Assembly (NCBI GenBank): GCA_012064385.1
Contig: QRDG01001747.1
Span: 194,335 to 258,334, forward strand
Origin: Puccinellia tenuiflora
Taxonomy: Eukaryota; Streptophyta; Magnoliopsida; Poales; Poaceae
DNA length: 64,000 nt
Reading direction: 5' to 3'
Positions 11,196 through 24,532 of this stretch are shown piece by piece. The translations under genes were made by a program, and so were the position numbers. The notes beneath the pieces are model-generated. The model searched no databases. It was given only the letters and a program-made list of their open reading frames with translations, and had not been told where the DNA came from. Within the stretch, counting starts at the first letter, position 1. Each line of letters starts with the position of its first letter.

Positions 11196-11973
11196 TAATA
11201 TGGTAGTTAATTTTTAAAGAAAAACGCATTTTACATTTTCGGCCAACAACATCTAACCCGGCGCCCTCGTCATGACAACGAGAATTTAGCCTCTCGACAC
11301 AAATTTTTCTCTCCCGTTGCATACTATGTTTGCTCCCAACTTATAATTCTTAAAAAGAAGTAAAAAGACACGGAATGGGCTGCTTCCAAAAAAAAAAAAA
11401 CTCTGTCCTCGTTTGGCCCAGGTAAACTCTGATGGAAGAGGACACCAACGATGGCGTTGCACAACTTCAGACTTCCTGTTCGTCCTTAATCGTTCTCCCC
11501 ATTCAGCGCAGTCGCCGAACCAGAGAATTCAATCTACCGAACAGAGCGAATCCTTTCGGCATGGTGAGAAAAGCTCGCATGGTGAGAAAAGCTCCATGAT
11601 TCAAAACAACTCCGATTAATTCAGATGTTGATGACCGTCAGTTTGTCAGTCCATGCCCAGGTGACAAGTGAGATAAAATTGCGTGCTGGTGTGATCGATA
11701 AAATTGCGTGCTCGTGTGATCATTCAATCAATTCCAAAAGCAATTCGCAGAACACTATTTTCTTCGCTTCAATCCAGTCTCAAACACACAGAAAACGAAA
11801 TGAGAAGATTGATTCCCCATATAATAGATTCGACCTTACAGGACAAAGGGAACCAAACTTCCCAACACGAAACAACATCAACGAAAAACAACAGGAACTG
11901 CCTGCCTCACCACAGTCCACAGCTCATCTACACGCTTATCCGACCCTGACGCTAGAACACGCTCTGCCACGCT
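11196..11973. other. Region 3' of HSP101, including its probable 3' UTR
   Basis: No gene on either strand. The part adjoining 11973 is presumably the 3' UTR of the minus-strand HSP101 gene. An A-run lies at 11389-11400. A 16-bp direct repeat (catggtgagaaaagct) occurs at about 11560-11592. Confidence 0.4.
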
Positions 11974-14900
11974 TCAGACGTCTTCGTCCATGCCGTCCTC
12001 GTCCGGCTCCTCCATGATCCGCATCTTCTTCACGGCCTTGGCCGCCTCGCCGCTGACGGCGCCGTTGGGGACCTGGATCAGGATGTCCGACCTCTGCCCC
12101 GTCTCGGCGTTCACCAGCCCGCCGCTCCGGTCCACCTTGTATGCCAGCTCGTCCTTCTTGGGCGGCGCGGCGGCGTCGATGTACACGGTGCTGTTCTCGT
12201 CGATCTCCTCCTGGATCAGCATCTTGGACAGCTGCGTCACCACCTTCTTCTCGATCCACCGCCTGATCGGCCTCGCGCCATACACCTGTTTTCAGTCGTT
12301 GAAACAGAGTCAGAGTTAGCAGCGTAAAGAATTTCAGAATTTTGCGATTGGAATGGAAGATCGATGGATATGCTGTCACGTACCGGATCGTAGGCCAGAG
12401 ACAGGATGACGTCCAGCGCGGCGTCGGTGACGGCCAGTGCGATGCCCCTCTCGGCGAGGCGGACGGCCACGTCCTTCATCTGCAGGCGAGCAACCTTCCT
12501 CAGCTGGTCGTGGGACAGGGGATCGAAGATGACGATCTCGTCGAGCCGGTTCAGCAGCTCCGGCCTGAAGTGCCTCCGAACCTGCACAACAATACGAAAT
12601 TCAGTACCACATTGCAGATCAACGAAGCTTCAGGAAGATAGATACGTTGATGGTGGCTTTGGAAGGGAAATCGAATTTGATTCATACCTCCTGCATGACC
12701 TGCTCGCGTGCGGCCTTCATGGAGTTCTTGCCCAGCATCCCGGCGAGGAGGTGCTCTGCGCCGAGGTTGGAGGTCATGATGATCACAGTGTTCCTGAAGT
12801 CCACTGTCCTGCCTTGCCCGTCGGTCAGCCTGCCGTCGTCGAGCACCTGCAGGAGGGTGTTGAACACCGCGACATGCGCCTTCTCCACCTCGTCGAACAG
12901 GATCACGCTGTACGGCCTCCTCCTCACCTGCTCCGTCAGTTGCCCACCCTCCTCATGTCCAACATAGCTGAATTTTATTCAGAAAATTAAAGGTCAGCAT
13001 CCAAATTCAGTCTTTGTTTATACAGCTAAAATTGCAGCATTGAACATCTGAACATCAGTGATTCAGTGAGTGTACTTACCCAGGTGGTGCTCCGATGAGG
13101 CGAGCGACGGAGTGCTGCTCCATGTACTCAGACATGTCGATGCGCACCAGCAGGTTCTCGTCGTCGAACAGCTGCTCGGCGAGGGCCTTGGCGAGCTCGG
13201 TCTTGCCAACACCGGTCGGACCCAGGAACAGGAACGAGCCGGTGGGCTGCTGTGGCCGGCCAAGGCCAGCCCTGGATCTGAGCACCGCCTCGGCGACGGC
13301 GTTCACAGCCTCGCTCTGCCCAACCACCCTCCTGTGCAGCCTGTCGGCCATTCCGACGAGCCTCTCCTTGTCGTTCTGCCCGAGCCGGGTCACCGGGATG
13401 CCGGTCCACCGGCTGACCACCTCCGCGATCTGCTCGGGGCCGACGGTCTCGGTCAGCATCAGGTTCTCCCCTGTCTCGCCCTCCAACTTGGCGATGGCGG
13501 CGTCGATCTCCATGAGCGCGCCATACCTGAGGTCGGCGACGCGGGCGAGGTCCATGCGCCGCTCGGCCTCCTGCAGCGTGAACTGCAGCTCCTCGCGCCG
13601 CTGCTTCAGCTTCCGGATCTCGTCGATTCTCTCCTTCTCCTTCCTGTACTTCATCGTCAGCGGTTGCAGCTTGTCCCGGAGGTCGTCCAGTTCCTTCCTC
13701 ACCTCGACCAGCCGGGCCTTGCTGGCCTTGTCCTTCTCCTTCTCCAGCGCGTGGAGCTCCACCTCCAGCTGAATCCTCTTCCTCTCCAGGTTGTCGATCT
13801 CCTCCGGCTGGCTGTCCAGCTGCACCCTCACGTTGGCGCACGCCTCGTCGACCAGGTCGATGGCCTTGTCAGGCAGGTGCCGGCCCATGATGTACCTCGC
13901 CGAGAGCTGCGCGGCGACGACGATGGCGCGGTCCATGATGCGCACGCCGTGGTGCCCTTCGTACTTCTCCTTGAGCCCCCTGAGAATGCTGATGGTGTCG
14001 GGGACGCTCGGCTCGGCGACGTACACCTGCTGGAACCGCCTCTCAAACGCGGCGTCCTTCTCGACATACTTGCGGTACTCCTCCAGCGTGGTGGCGCCAA
14101 TGCACCGGAGCTGGCCACGCGCCAGCATCGGCTTGAACAGGTTCGCCGCGTCCATGGATCCCTCGGTCCTGCCGGCGCCGAGGACGAGGTGTATCTCGTC
14201 GATGAAGAGGATTACCTTCCCCGCGGCCTCCTCCACCTCCTTGAGTACCGCCTTGAGCCGCTCCTCGAACTCGCCGCGGTACTTGGCGCCGGCGACGAGC
14301 GCGCCCATGTCGAGCGCCACCAGGCGGACGTCGAGCAGGTTGCTGGGCACGTCCCCGCGCACGACGCGCTGCGCGAGGCCCTCCACGACGGCCGTCTTCC
14401 CCACGCCGGGCTCGCCAATGAGCACGGGGTTGTTCTTCGTGCGGCGCGAGAGGATGCGCACGACGCGGCGGATCTCCTCGTCACGGCCGATGACGGGGTC
14501 GAGCTTCCCGGCCTGCTCGACGAGGTCGCGGCCGTAGGTCTTGAGCGCCTCGAAGTTGCTGTCCCCGGAGGCGGACTCCACCTTGCGCCCGTCGCCGGCG
14601 CCGCGCAGCTTCTCGAGCTCGGCGCGGACCCGCGACGCCGACACGCCGGCCTCCTTGAGGCAGTCGGCGATCTGCGCGTCCTCGAGGAGGCCGAGCAGCA
14701 GCTGGTCGACGGCCAGGTGCGAGTCCCCGCGCTTCTTCTGCGCGGACTGCGCGCGGCGGATGGCCTTGATGAGCGCCGTGGACGCCGGCACGGAGTCCGG
14801 CGGCGGCGACTGCGACGGGAGCTTCTTGAGCGCGCCAGCGAGCACGCGCTCGAACGAGTCCCCCGCGGACGCGTTCCCGCCGGACGCCTGCGCGATAGCC

Positions 14901-15043
14901 TGGCGCAGGATCCCGGCCTTGTCCCCCGCCAGCGCCGCGGCCAGGTGCAGCGGCGTGATCTGCGCGTGGCCGGCCTCCGACGCCGCCTCGTGCGCCGTCA
15001 CCAGCGCCTCGTTGGTCTTGTGCGTGAAGTTGTCCGGATTCAT
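11974..15043 (-). CDS. HSP101: Cytosolic heat shock protein HSP101 / ClpB1 disaggregase
   Basis: This is an AAA+ chaperone that extracts polypeptides from aggregates and is central to acquired heat tolerance in plants. Four exons were read: 15043-13080, 12967-12688, 12581-12384 and 12285-11974. All introns are GT-AG and the total is 2754 nt (917 aa), normal for HSP101. Start ATG 15043 gives MNPDNFTHKTNEAL, the family N-terminus. Domains in order: the Clp-N double repeat (about 1-150); NBD1 with Walker A GEPGVGKT, Walker B VILFIDEIH and pore loop KYRGEF; the coiled-coil M domain (about 400-530, ERKRIQLEVELHALEKEKDK); NBD2 with GPTGVGKTELAKALAE and SVILFDEVEKAH; and the D2 small domain. The acidic C-terminus MEEPDEDGMDEDV and lack of a transit peptide indicate the cytosolic form. 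No lesion was found. Confidence 0.95.
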
Positions 15044-15189
15044 GGCTGCTCTCTCGGTCACCAAGTGTTTGATGGCTGATAAGGAATCAAGATCACGAAC
15101 GGTGTTTGTGGATTGCTTCGACTCTGCTAGCTTTCGATTTCACGATGGCCTGAGGCCGGAGAGTGGCCGGCATAAAAAGGTGGGAGCGG

Positions 15190-15225
15190 AGAGTTCGCTG
15201 GAAATCTAGAAGGCCGTGGAAGCGG
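15190..15225 (-). promoter_or_regulatory. Possible degenerate heat-shock element upstream of HSP101
   Basis: GAA modules at 15201, 15209 and 15219 and a TTC at 15194 lie 150-180 bp upstream of the start codon. The 15209 and 15219 modules have the 10-bp spacing of a gapped HSE, but no perfect nGAAnnTTCnnGAAn is present. It is weak by sequence alone and suggested mainly because heat induction is expected for this gene. Confidence 0.25.
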
Positions 15226-15239
15226 CGACACGGCACGAG

Positions 15240-17931
15240 AGTGTTCGCCTGACGGCGGGGTCGCGAGCTTTTCTGGCCGTTGGATCTTCAGGTTTGGTGC
15301 GTGACGCTTGTACACGCAACGGATGCGGTTGTTCGATGTCGGCTTGTCCTGGGCCCGGCATCAAGGCGGCAGTCTCTGGCGTGTGGGGAAGGTGGGTCCA
15401 CTAGCGGGTCCCATGTGCTATTTCTGGCATATTCTATCGCTCTGACTCCATCCTCCTAGATTTTCTCCGGACAAGCCTGGTGGCATCTACAGCGATGACA
15501 CGTCCCGCTGCTGCCAAGGCCAAGTGTCACAATGTTTCGGGGGCAGCTACTCCAAGTGTCAAAGGCCCCCCCGGGCTAGAGGCTCAGGCTGGTCCAACTT
15601 CTCGTAAAGATGCCAACCGGATCTTATGATCGAAAACTGTTAATTCTCCCAATTTAGAAAAAACTTTTTAACTAAAGGACTGAATTACCGATGAAAAAAT
15701 TGCATGATATTGTTTCGAACAAAAAAAAATATGTCGTGAGCATTACTTAAAAAACTCGTTTTGGTAACCCTCATTTCGTGTCAGATTCATGGAATTTAAT
15801 AAACATTTCCTGACCCAACTCATATTGGATCGGCTCGCGCATGAAAGAGGAATTCTCCTCAAGTATGTGTCATTTGTATGGATTTGATGTGAGGTCTCAG
15901 CCCGACTCCACGTACATATCCGTTTGCTCGATTTTCTCCTCGAAATTCACATGGTCGCAATGATTTGCTTTTTGGTATTCAATTTATTTCATAAATCCAT
16001 GTGACAACCATATATTAAATCTCAATTTGGAATATAACTTCAATGAAATCCAGAAAATGGGTATTAATTTTATTTCAACCAGTTGAAGTGATGTCAGCCG
16101 CCAAACGAGTTTAAGAGATTTTTCTCAAACAGGACATTCCGTAGGATTTGAAGTAAAACAAACATCACATTGTTTGTTATCTTTGTTTTGTCTAGAGTTC
16201 ATGTGTTTTTCCTTTGTTACGTCTGAATGTTATTTGGAAGTATATGTTTGTGCTTCCTGTACAAATTCAAGAAGAACCCCATCCCTAACTTATGTATTTT
16301 GTCGTTCCTGTGTTCCAAACGTGGCCATAAACATGTTAACCGTCTAGGCACGATCGCTTCCCTAGATCTACAACCGTTATTTTTGTAATTAAGGATCATA
16401 GCTCCATATTTCATTGCAAGAAGGAAACCAATAAAACATCTGTCAGGTTATGTTTGAGCCTAATCCACTTACACAACTCAAAATTGCCGCTAACAACATA
16501 ATTTTACTCTTTTGAACTTAAGGCCTGAAAAAACATTAAACACAGACTGGTAGCGACATGAATACAAGTATCTAATCAAGATCTCAAAACAAATGTTCTT
16601 TCTCAGAAGACACCCTACATCATAAACATGATCTTTTTTCCTATAAAGATTTTTCTTCAACCAACAATCCTGAGCATCAGTGGTGCCCAACCTTTCCTCT
16701 TGCTGAAAAATGTTAGCTTCAACTCACAGCAACGCTTTTGCTCCGCTGCATTATAAGTCTTGTCATCCTCGAAGCTAAAAATCAGCCCATAGACATGAGC
16801 ATACTGAACTATAACACTAGTTGGTTCATAAGGAAAAATCTTATTAAAAAAAGACACATTACAAGTCTTTCACAACGACCACATCAACAGTTGCTACTCC
16901 TACAACTATTACACCTAGCATTCTAATGGGAAATCGGCAAAGCCAACTAATGATCTCTGAAATCAAAGAAAAAACAGTTCTAACATCAAAGGTACATTGA
17001 ATTACTCTACATGCATATCTCACCATCGAATGGTGCACAAATAAATGGTATATACTTTCCTCCCTACTTCAAAAAAGCACTCCCCTCCCAACCTCTTTGT
17101 TTTAACATATCTCTAGTTAAAATACTCTTTTTGAACTTTAGCCACCATAAAACATTTATTTTCAAGGAAACTTTGATAAACCACATCTTCTTAAAAGGAA
17201 ACCCAACTATTTAAAATAATTGAGTACAAAATTTGACAGTAAAAGTCAAAAACTATTTAATAACCACCTCCACAAGTGTCTTTTCTTTCCGATTCCTATA
17301 ACCACATCCAGTAGATAAATATGTCCATCAAACACCCATGGGTGCCATATATTTGAGTGATTGTGCGAAATAAGAGCATAGTATACACTAAAGAAGATGG
17401 ATAGATGATATCAAGTAAATATTTTTTGAGACATATACATTGTTATAAGTTCGGTAGTACACTTTAAGTGTAGGTGACAGATACAATCACTAGTGTTTGT
17501 TCTACACAATATAAATCTTCTCAAATATATAAATTAAAAATTGGTTTCATTATTAATATAAAACCAGGTAGTCCATAGGTAAACTACATGTTCTGCGGCA
17601 GTGTTGCCCCAAGTGGCCATGTCCTCGGTGACGATGTTGCTGGCCATACTATGCTCTCTATATTTTGCAAAGAGTCCTAGCTTCTCATAAAGTTCGGGGA
17701 TATGATTGTAATTTTCATTTCTTTGAGGGTCTCTGTGTAGTTTGTACCATCACCACCCAGTATTAATGCAGCTCTCTAGGTCCTTCCGGACCCATCTTTG
17801 TTGAAGAAAACAAAAACTACATCTTATACTCGTGCACATAGTCTAGTAGCACAAGGGTCCACATGCCACCTCTAGGCTCGGGGCAGACAAGGAGAAGGGC
17901 ATGCGCCAAATCCGAGTTGTGTCAATACAAA
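15240..17931. other. Intergenic region without recognised genes
   Basis: About 2.7 kb of mostly AT-rich DNA. The first few hundred bases are presumably distal HSP101 promoter. No ORF with family features, no tRNA-like A/B boxes and no clear transposon termini were recognised. Confidence 0.4.
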
Positions 17932-18296
17932 TCTATAGTATATAAATGAGAGCATCCCACTAAGTGATTTTTCTAAACATACAAGCTATACACGTAAGCA
18001 AATATCTAATTGGTCCACATCATCTGCTCCATAGTCCCACTAACTCTATTGAGTACCACATGCACCATGCCACGTCAGTGTTTCAGTTTCACAAAAAAAG
18101 TCACGTCAACAAAAAACATTACCCATTCAATTAACCCACATTACTCCAGCCCAGTCGTTGATGAACCGAGTTTACTTCGCTTTCTGGCCTCCTCTGGTTA
18201 GTCTCTTCGATTCATCTTTGCATCTATGTACTCCATGCCAGAATTGAAGCATCGATCCTTCTCCCCCTTCTTCCTATAAAACTCAACCCATCTCAG

Positions 18297-18690
18297 GGCC
18301 TCTTTGGATTGCAGGATTTTCAAAACGTAGGAATAGAAAAAACATAGGATTGAGATGACATGCATTTTGATGCCTACAGGATTTCAAAACACTGGAATTT
18401 TGTAAGAGTTGCCTTTGGATGGTACGCAGGAAACAAACACAGGAATTTTACAGGAATGAGGAGAGAGAGTAGAGAGAGATAGAGTGTAAGTGCATTGGAC
18501 TTCTCAAAGGAAAAATAAAAATGAGGTTTGATCTCATGTTGAGATTCCTATGGAATTGGGGGCATAGGAATGGATTCCTTAGGAATTGTAAGGTCTCAAT
18601 CCTATGAACCAAAGGGATTCCATAGGAAAAGTTCCTATGGATTGAAATCCTCCAAAATTCCTGTGAAATTCCTTCAATCCAAAGAGGGCC
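18297..18690. mobile_element. Tourist-like MITE (PIF/Harbinger), about 394 bp
   Basis: The left terminus GGGCCTCTTTGGATTG and right terminus (inverse of GGCCCTCTTTGGATTG) are near-perfect inverted repeats, flanked by TCA at 18294-18296 and 18691-18693. The internal sequence is rich in cctatggaa / ttccataggaa palindromic words, giving a long potential hairpin. It lies inside the Helitron. Confidence 0.65.
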
Positions 18691-20696
18691 TCACACTGCT
18701 ATTCACAATACTAGAAGCCGAGGGATCTATGATGGTATGGACTGATTTGTCAGATTGGATTACATCACCAATCTCCTTCCATCCACATCCATAGTAAGAC
18801 CTCCTCCGCCGCCTACGTAGCAGTGATAAGAATGCTGTGTTTTTTTTCTGCAGAGAGCGTGAGTATGCAGAACGATGGGAATGCCTTCCATACCCACATG
18901 TTGTTCAATTAGTGCAAGCCTCAATGGACTTCCTTCCATCCCTTGCTCCGTGGTTATCAACCCCAAGTTAATTATTCTGTTTCTTATAACAACAATATTT
19001 GATGGTTGTGGATTGGTTTGGGTAATATTCGCTTATTCTGTCTAATTAGATTATTCATGCGGTCACCGTATGTATCCAATTATCTTTGTTAAGTACAGTA
19101 CTATATTGTGTGAAGTACGAGTACATCAGATTCATGGAATTTTGTTGTGACTGATAGTCAAGCCAAGTAAAGCGCACGTGGTAGTGATGATTATAACTTT
19201 TGATGTTCATTTCTACTAGCAGATATAAGGAGGGACGTTTTAGCTCAAGCAAGAGGCGATCAAAGTCAGCTAGGATCTTTGGTTTCCGGTCTTCACACTT
19301 CGTTTCTCATGAACCTACTGATATCCTTTTGGTAGCTTTTTCATGTATGAAACTCAACTATCTTTTCTAGAATATTTTCGGCACTATTTACATTATATTG
19401 GATATATGGAGAGAAGACTCATATGCTCAGCAGCTATTCCGTTCGTTTACCTTTTGAGTTGTAATGCGTTGAGAACATGAGATTACCATGGCTCGGTCTC
19501 TTTTGCACACATCATTCTTCTTACACAAAAGAAAAACATATTTAAATTGACGCCCTGAAGTATGTGTGTATTTTACACCAAAAAGTTGGATCTCGAATTT
19601 CCCTGCAAATGTGTATATACTCTTATTTACTATTTCAGAAGTATTTTTCTATAATTGTTTTTTACAATCCAAGGGCCTACCCAGGTATGATAGTAGGGGT
19701 CACAGGACACCCGTTAAAAAATGATATCAATTTTGGTTGTCCTACAAAACCACTGGATGCACACACCGGTCCTGAATTGTTGATCAAGCATGATGATCAT
19801 CCTTTTACACTAGTAGAAAACGGACCTTTTGTCCAGAGCAAGATTTTGCTCTAGTCCCGGATGAATTTGGAACCGGGACTAGAGGGGGGCTCTAGTCCCG
19901 GTTCATTAGCTACGAGGTCGGCAGCCTCTAGTCCCGGGTCGTGGGAGAGCTCTGTCCCAGTTCGTCATACGAACCGGGACTAAAGGGTTGCGGCAGCCCG
20001 CAGCTTCCATGGGGTCCAGCGCAAACCGGTTCTAAAGGTTTCCCTATATCATCTCCTACACTGAGCTCCATTTTCCCTGCTCGAGAGCACACTCCATTTT
20101 TGCTCTCTTTCCTCTCCCGAGCTCGAGTTAATCCCCATTTTTCCCCACCATTTGTCAAGATATTGGCGGCACCCATCTATCCAAGGGTCAGCAACTTCAT
20201 CCTTTATTCCGGCGGCATTGCAAGTTTAGCTCATTTCGTTGCTAAAATTTAGCTCATATCATTTTTGTAGTGCTAGCTAGGTGTTTGATGAAATGCCAAC
20301 TTAGAGAGTTCATTTGTTTTATATATGCAATTTGAGCTCTAAATTAAATTATGATTTATAGGTTTTAGTGTCGTCCCGTCCCCTTCCTCACCGTCGTCGA
20401 TCGTTCGCGCCGCCCCGTCGTCGGCACCAGCTTGGTGAGAGTCTCTTGTTTTTATCTTTTTTTGAAGAATTTTTTTTAATTGTATGATTTAGATGCATAG
20501 TTATTAGTTGTATAGTTTTTTACTTCTATGAATGTTTGTTATATGTATAGTGTCATGGTTTTGATATCCGTCCCCGTCGGCCCTCGTCCGGTCTATGATT
20601 CAGATGTGGTATATTATCTTTTATAACTATTTGTTTAATTTCGTGTTTATAATAATTATGCCGAACAACACTGACATATATATATTCTTATCTAGG

Positions 20697-21001
20697 AGGT
20701 AGTTGAACCAGAAATTCCAACCGACTCTGTTGTCGAGATGCTAAATTTATTTGAAAAAGAAAACAATAATTTGAAAGAAAAATTGAAAATAAGTGAAGAA
20801 GAGAAGATGGAATTGGAGTTGTATCTTGCCGATGTCGTCCATGATCACAAGATTAAGATGGATGCAATGTGCTTGAAGATTAGAAACATTAGAAACTATG
20901 CCATTAATAGAGAGGCTTGGTATCATTATGCTGTTGGATCAATGGTTACCTTAGTTGCGATTTTGATCGCATTTGTTGTTGCATTTAAATGCATTACATA
21001 G
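20697..21001 (+). CDS. Small coiled-coil protein with C-terminal membrane segment (CACTA-encoded)
   Basis: An 87-aa open frame from ATG 20738 is preceded in frame by exon-like sequence from about 20697, just after a ..CTAG acceptor. The N-terminal half is a charged heptad region (KENNNLKEKLKISEEEKMEL). The C-terminus (about residues 62-86) is one hydrophobic helix (VGSMVTLVAILIAFVVAF). It sits directly upstream of the TNP2 gene. It is undamaged while the transposase is not. I do not know its function. It may be a 3' exon of a longer transcript starting near 20350. Confidence 0.5.
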
Positions 21002-21177
21002 TTTAATTGTATGTTAATTTCAATGTATGTTTTAATTATGAGAACTATGTATTACATTTGGTCAGTACTCTACTTTGGTTTTAATGTGATGAACTTGTAT
21101 TGATTAATTTGGTCACTTCTTTGTTCATGATATTGTGTGTAATGATGTTTTCCCTTCTTATGCACAAAAGGTGCTCG

Positions 21178-24100
21178 ATGAACCGGCAATGGATGTACGA
21201 TGACCGACTCTCTATCGAGTACATTCAAGGCCTGCGATCTTTTCTCAATGTGGCTGAGGCAAATGCACGGAATGGTTTTATGTGTGTTGTCCATGCCGTG
21301 TCTGTCGGAATGAGAAGGATTACTATTCCTCAAAAACCCTTCACATCCACCTTATTAAGTCCGGTTTCATGTCCGGCTATAATTGTTGGACCAAGCACGG
21401 AGAAATAGGGTAATGATGGAAGACAACGAAGAAGAAGAGAACGATGACAACTATAATTCTATGTTCCCTGAATACAGTGGTAATGCAAGGGGGGGAGCTG
21501 AGGATGAAGAGACACCAGATGAGCCCATGGTAGATGATGATCTTCGTCGGGCCATCGTTGATGCACAGAGAGAAGCAGAAAGTGCAAATGAGAAGTTGAA
21601 GTTGGAGCGCATGTTAGAGGATCACAAAAAAAAGTTGTACCCAACTTGCGAAGATGGCAACACAAAGCTCGGTAGCACACTAGAATTGCTGCAATGGAAG
21701 GCAGAGACTGGTTTATCTGACAAGGGATTTGAGAAATTACTAAAAATAATGAAAAAGAAGCTTCCAAAGGATAACGAATTGCCTGACAGTACATATGAAG
21801 CAAAGAAGGTTCTCTGCCCTCTAGGATTAGATGTGCAGAAGATACATGCATGCATTAATGACTGCATCCTCTACCGTGGTGAGGAGTACGAGAATAAGAA
21901 TGAATGCCCGGTATGCGGTGCATTGCGGTATAAGATCAGACGAGATGACCCTGGTGATATTGAGGGCCAACCCCCCAGGAAGAGGGTTCCTGCCAAGGTG
22001 ATGTGGTATGCTCCTATAATATAACGGTTGAAACGTTTGTTCAGAAACAAAGAGCATGCCAAGTTGTTGCGATGGCACAAAGAAGACCGCAAGAAAGACG
22101 AGATGTTGAGACACCCCGCTGATGGGTCGTAGTGGAGAAAAATCGATAGAGAGTACAAGGACTTTGCAGATGACGCTAGAAACTTAAGGTTTGGTCTAAG
22201 TACAGATGGCATGAATCCTTTTGGGGAGCAGAGCTGCAGTCATAGCACCTGGCCTGTAACTCTATGTATCTATAACCTTCCTCCTTGGTTGTGCATGAAG
22301 CGGAAGTTCATTATGATGCCAGTGCTGATCCAAGGCCCGAAGCAACCCGGCAACGACATTGATGTGTACCTAAAGCCACTAGTTGAAGAACTTTTACAGT
22401 TGTGGGGCGAAAAAAGTGTACGTGTGTGGGATGAGAACAAACAACAAGAATTTGACCTACGAGCACTGCTCTTCGTAACCATTAATGATTGGCCTGCTCT
22501 TAGTAACCTTTCAGGACAGACAAACAAGGGATACAATGCATGCACGTACTGTTTAGATGAGACTGATAGTACATATTTGGAGAAATGTAAGAAGGTTGTG
22601 TACCTGGGCCATCGTCGATTTCTTCCTCCTAAGCATCCCGTAAGAAAGAAATGCAAGCATTTCAAAGATACAGAGCATCGGAGGAAGCCTGTCCGCCATA
22701 CTGGTCATGATATATTTGGTATGGTCAAGAATCTAGAAGTGATCTTTGGAAAGGGTCCTGGCGGTCAATCTGTTCCGAATGACGCCACCGGACACGCGGC
22801 CATGTGGAAGAAGAAATCAATATTTTGGAAGCTACCCTATTGGAAAGTCCTAGAAGTCCGCTCTGCAATCGACGTGATGCACGTGACGAAGAATCTTTGC
22901 GTGAACCTGCTAGGACATTTGGGCGTGTATGGGAAAACAAAAGATACGCCGGAAGCACGGCAGGACCAGCAACGTATGAAAGACCCAGACGACCTGCATC
23001 CAATGAAGACGGATAAAGGAGATCTAAGTCCTGCCAGCTACACTCTTACGAAAGAAGAGAAGGAAATATTTTTTTAAGTCCTCAGCAGTATGAAGGTCCC
23101 GTCTGGCTTCTCGTCAAATATAAAGGGAATAATAAATATGGCCGAGAAAAAATTCCAGAACCTAAAGTCTCATGACTGCCATGTGCTTATGACCCAATTG
23201 CTTCCGGTTGCATTGCGGGGGATTCTACCGGAAAATGTTCGACTACCCATTGTGAAGCTATGTGCATTTCTCAATGCAATTTCTCAGAAGATAATCGATC
23301 CAGAAATTCTACCAAGGTTACAAAGGGATGTGGTTCAATGTCTCGTTAGTTTTGAGTTGGTGTTCCCACCATCCTTCTTCAATATTATGACGCATCTACT
23401 AGTACACCTAGTCAAAGAGATTGCCATTCTGGGTCCTGTATTTTTACACAATATGTTCCCCTTTGAGAGGTTCATGGGAGTCTTGAAGAAATATGTTCAT
23501 AACCGTGATAGGCCAGAAGGAAGCATCTCCAAAGGCTATGGAACAGAGGAGGTCATTGAGTTTTGTGTTGATTTTATTCCGACATTAAGTCTATTGGTCT
23601 TCCTGAATCGCGGCATGAGGGGAGACTGAGTGGAAAAGGCACTCTAGGAAGGAAATCAATAATATGTAGGGACGGGCATTCTTTCACTCAAGCGCACTAC
23701 ACACCTTGGCGGCTCCGTATATCGAGGAACACAAGAATATTATACGCTTCAATAACCCCGGGAAGCATGACTACTGGATTAGACATGAACACATGGAGAC
23801 ATTCAGCGGTTGGTTGCAAACACATCTCAACAATAACAACACTATTGAAGATCAGCTGTACTTGTTGTCCAGGTCACCATCTTCGACTATATGGACTTTC
23901 AAGGGTACGAGATAAACGGAAATACATTTTACACGTTCGCCCAAGATAAAAAGAGCACCAACCAAAACAGTGGTGTCCGCTTTGATGCAACAAACAACAA
24001 TGGGTCACAGGACACATACTACGGTTACATAGAGGAGATATGGGGACTTGACTATGGACCTACTTTTAAGGTCCCCATGTTTCAGTGCAAATGGGTCAAG

Positions 24101-24469
24101 CTGACAGCAGGCGGGTTAAAGGTAGACGAGCAGTGCGTAATGATAACAGTGGACCTCAACAATCTTACGTACTTAGATGAACCATTCGTCTTAGCCAATG
24201 ATGTGGCTCAGGTTTTCTATGTGAAGGACATGTCTAGCAAACCGAGAAAAAATAAGCAAAAGAATACATCAGATGATGAGCCAAAGCGCCACATAGTTCT
24301 TTCAGGTAAAAGAAACATCGTGGGAGTGGAGGACAAGACAGACATGTCAGAAGATTATGATAAGTTTCATAAAATTCCGCCCTTCGCAGTGAAGGATGAC
24401 CCAAGTCTCCTGTTAATTAATGAAGATGCTCCATGGTTACAGCGCAGAAAAAACCCAAACACTAGATAG
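21178..24469 (+). pseudogene. TNP2-type CACTA transposase, multiply broken
   Basis: The reading frame starts at ATG 21178 (MNRQWMYDD) and covers the N-terminal transposase-associated domain, the tnp2 catalytic region (about 21800-22900), a DUF4218-like region (about 23090-23640) and a DUF4216-like region (about 24020-24230). Lesions seen: frameshifts near 21283 and 21409; in-frame stops TAA 22022-22024, TAG 22130-22132 and TAA 23075-23077; a frameshift near 23590; a small deletion near 23700; and a frameshift near 23890. The last 193 codons (to 24469) are open. The enzyme cannot be made from this copy. Confidence 0.88.
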
Positions 24470-24532
24470 AGATGTTGTGATGTGTAATAATGTATTAAAC
24501 CTTTTATGTAACTTCACCGTTGGATGTATGCA

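Noticed and set aside
13070..15079. 669-codon open frame on plus opposite HSP101
   Set aside because: It is a shadow of GC-rich third positions in HSP101 exon 1. Its translation is Leu/Arg/His-biased with no domain.
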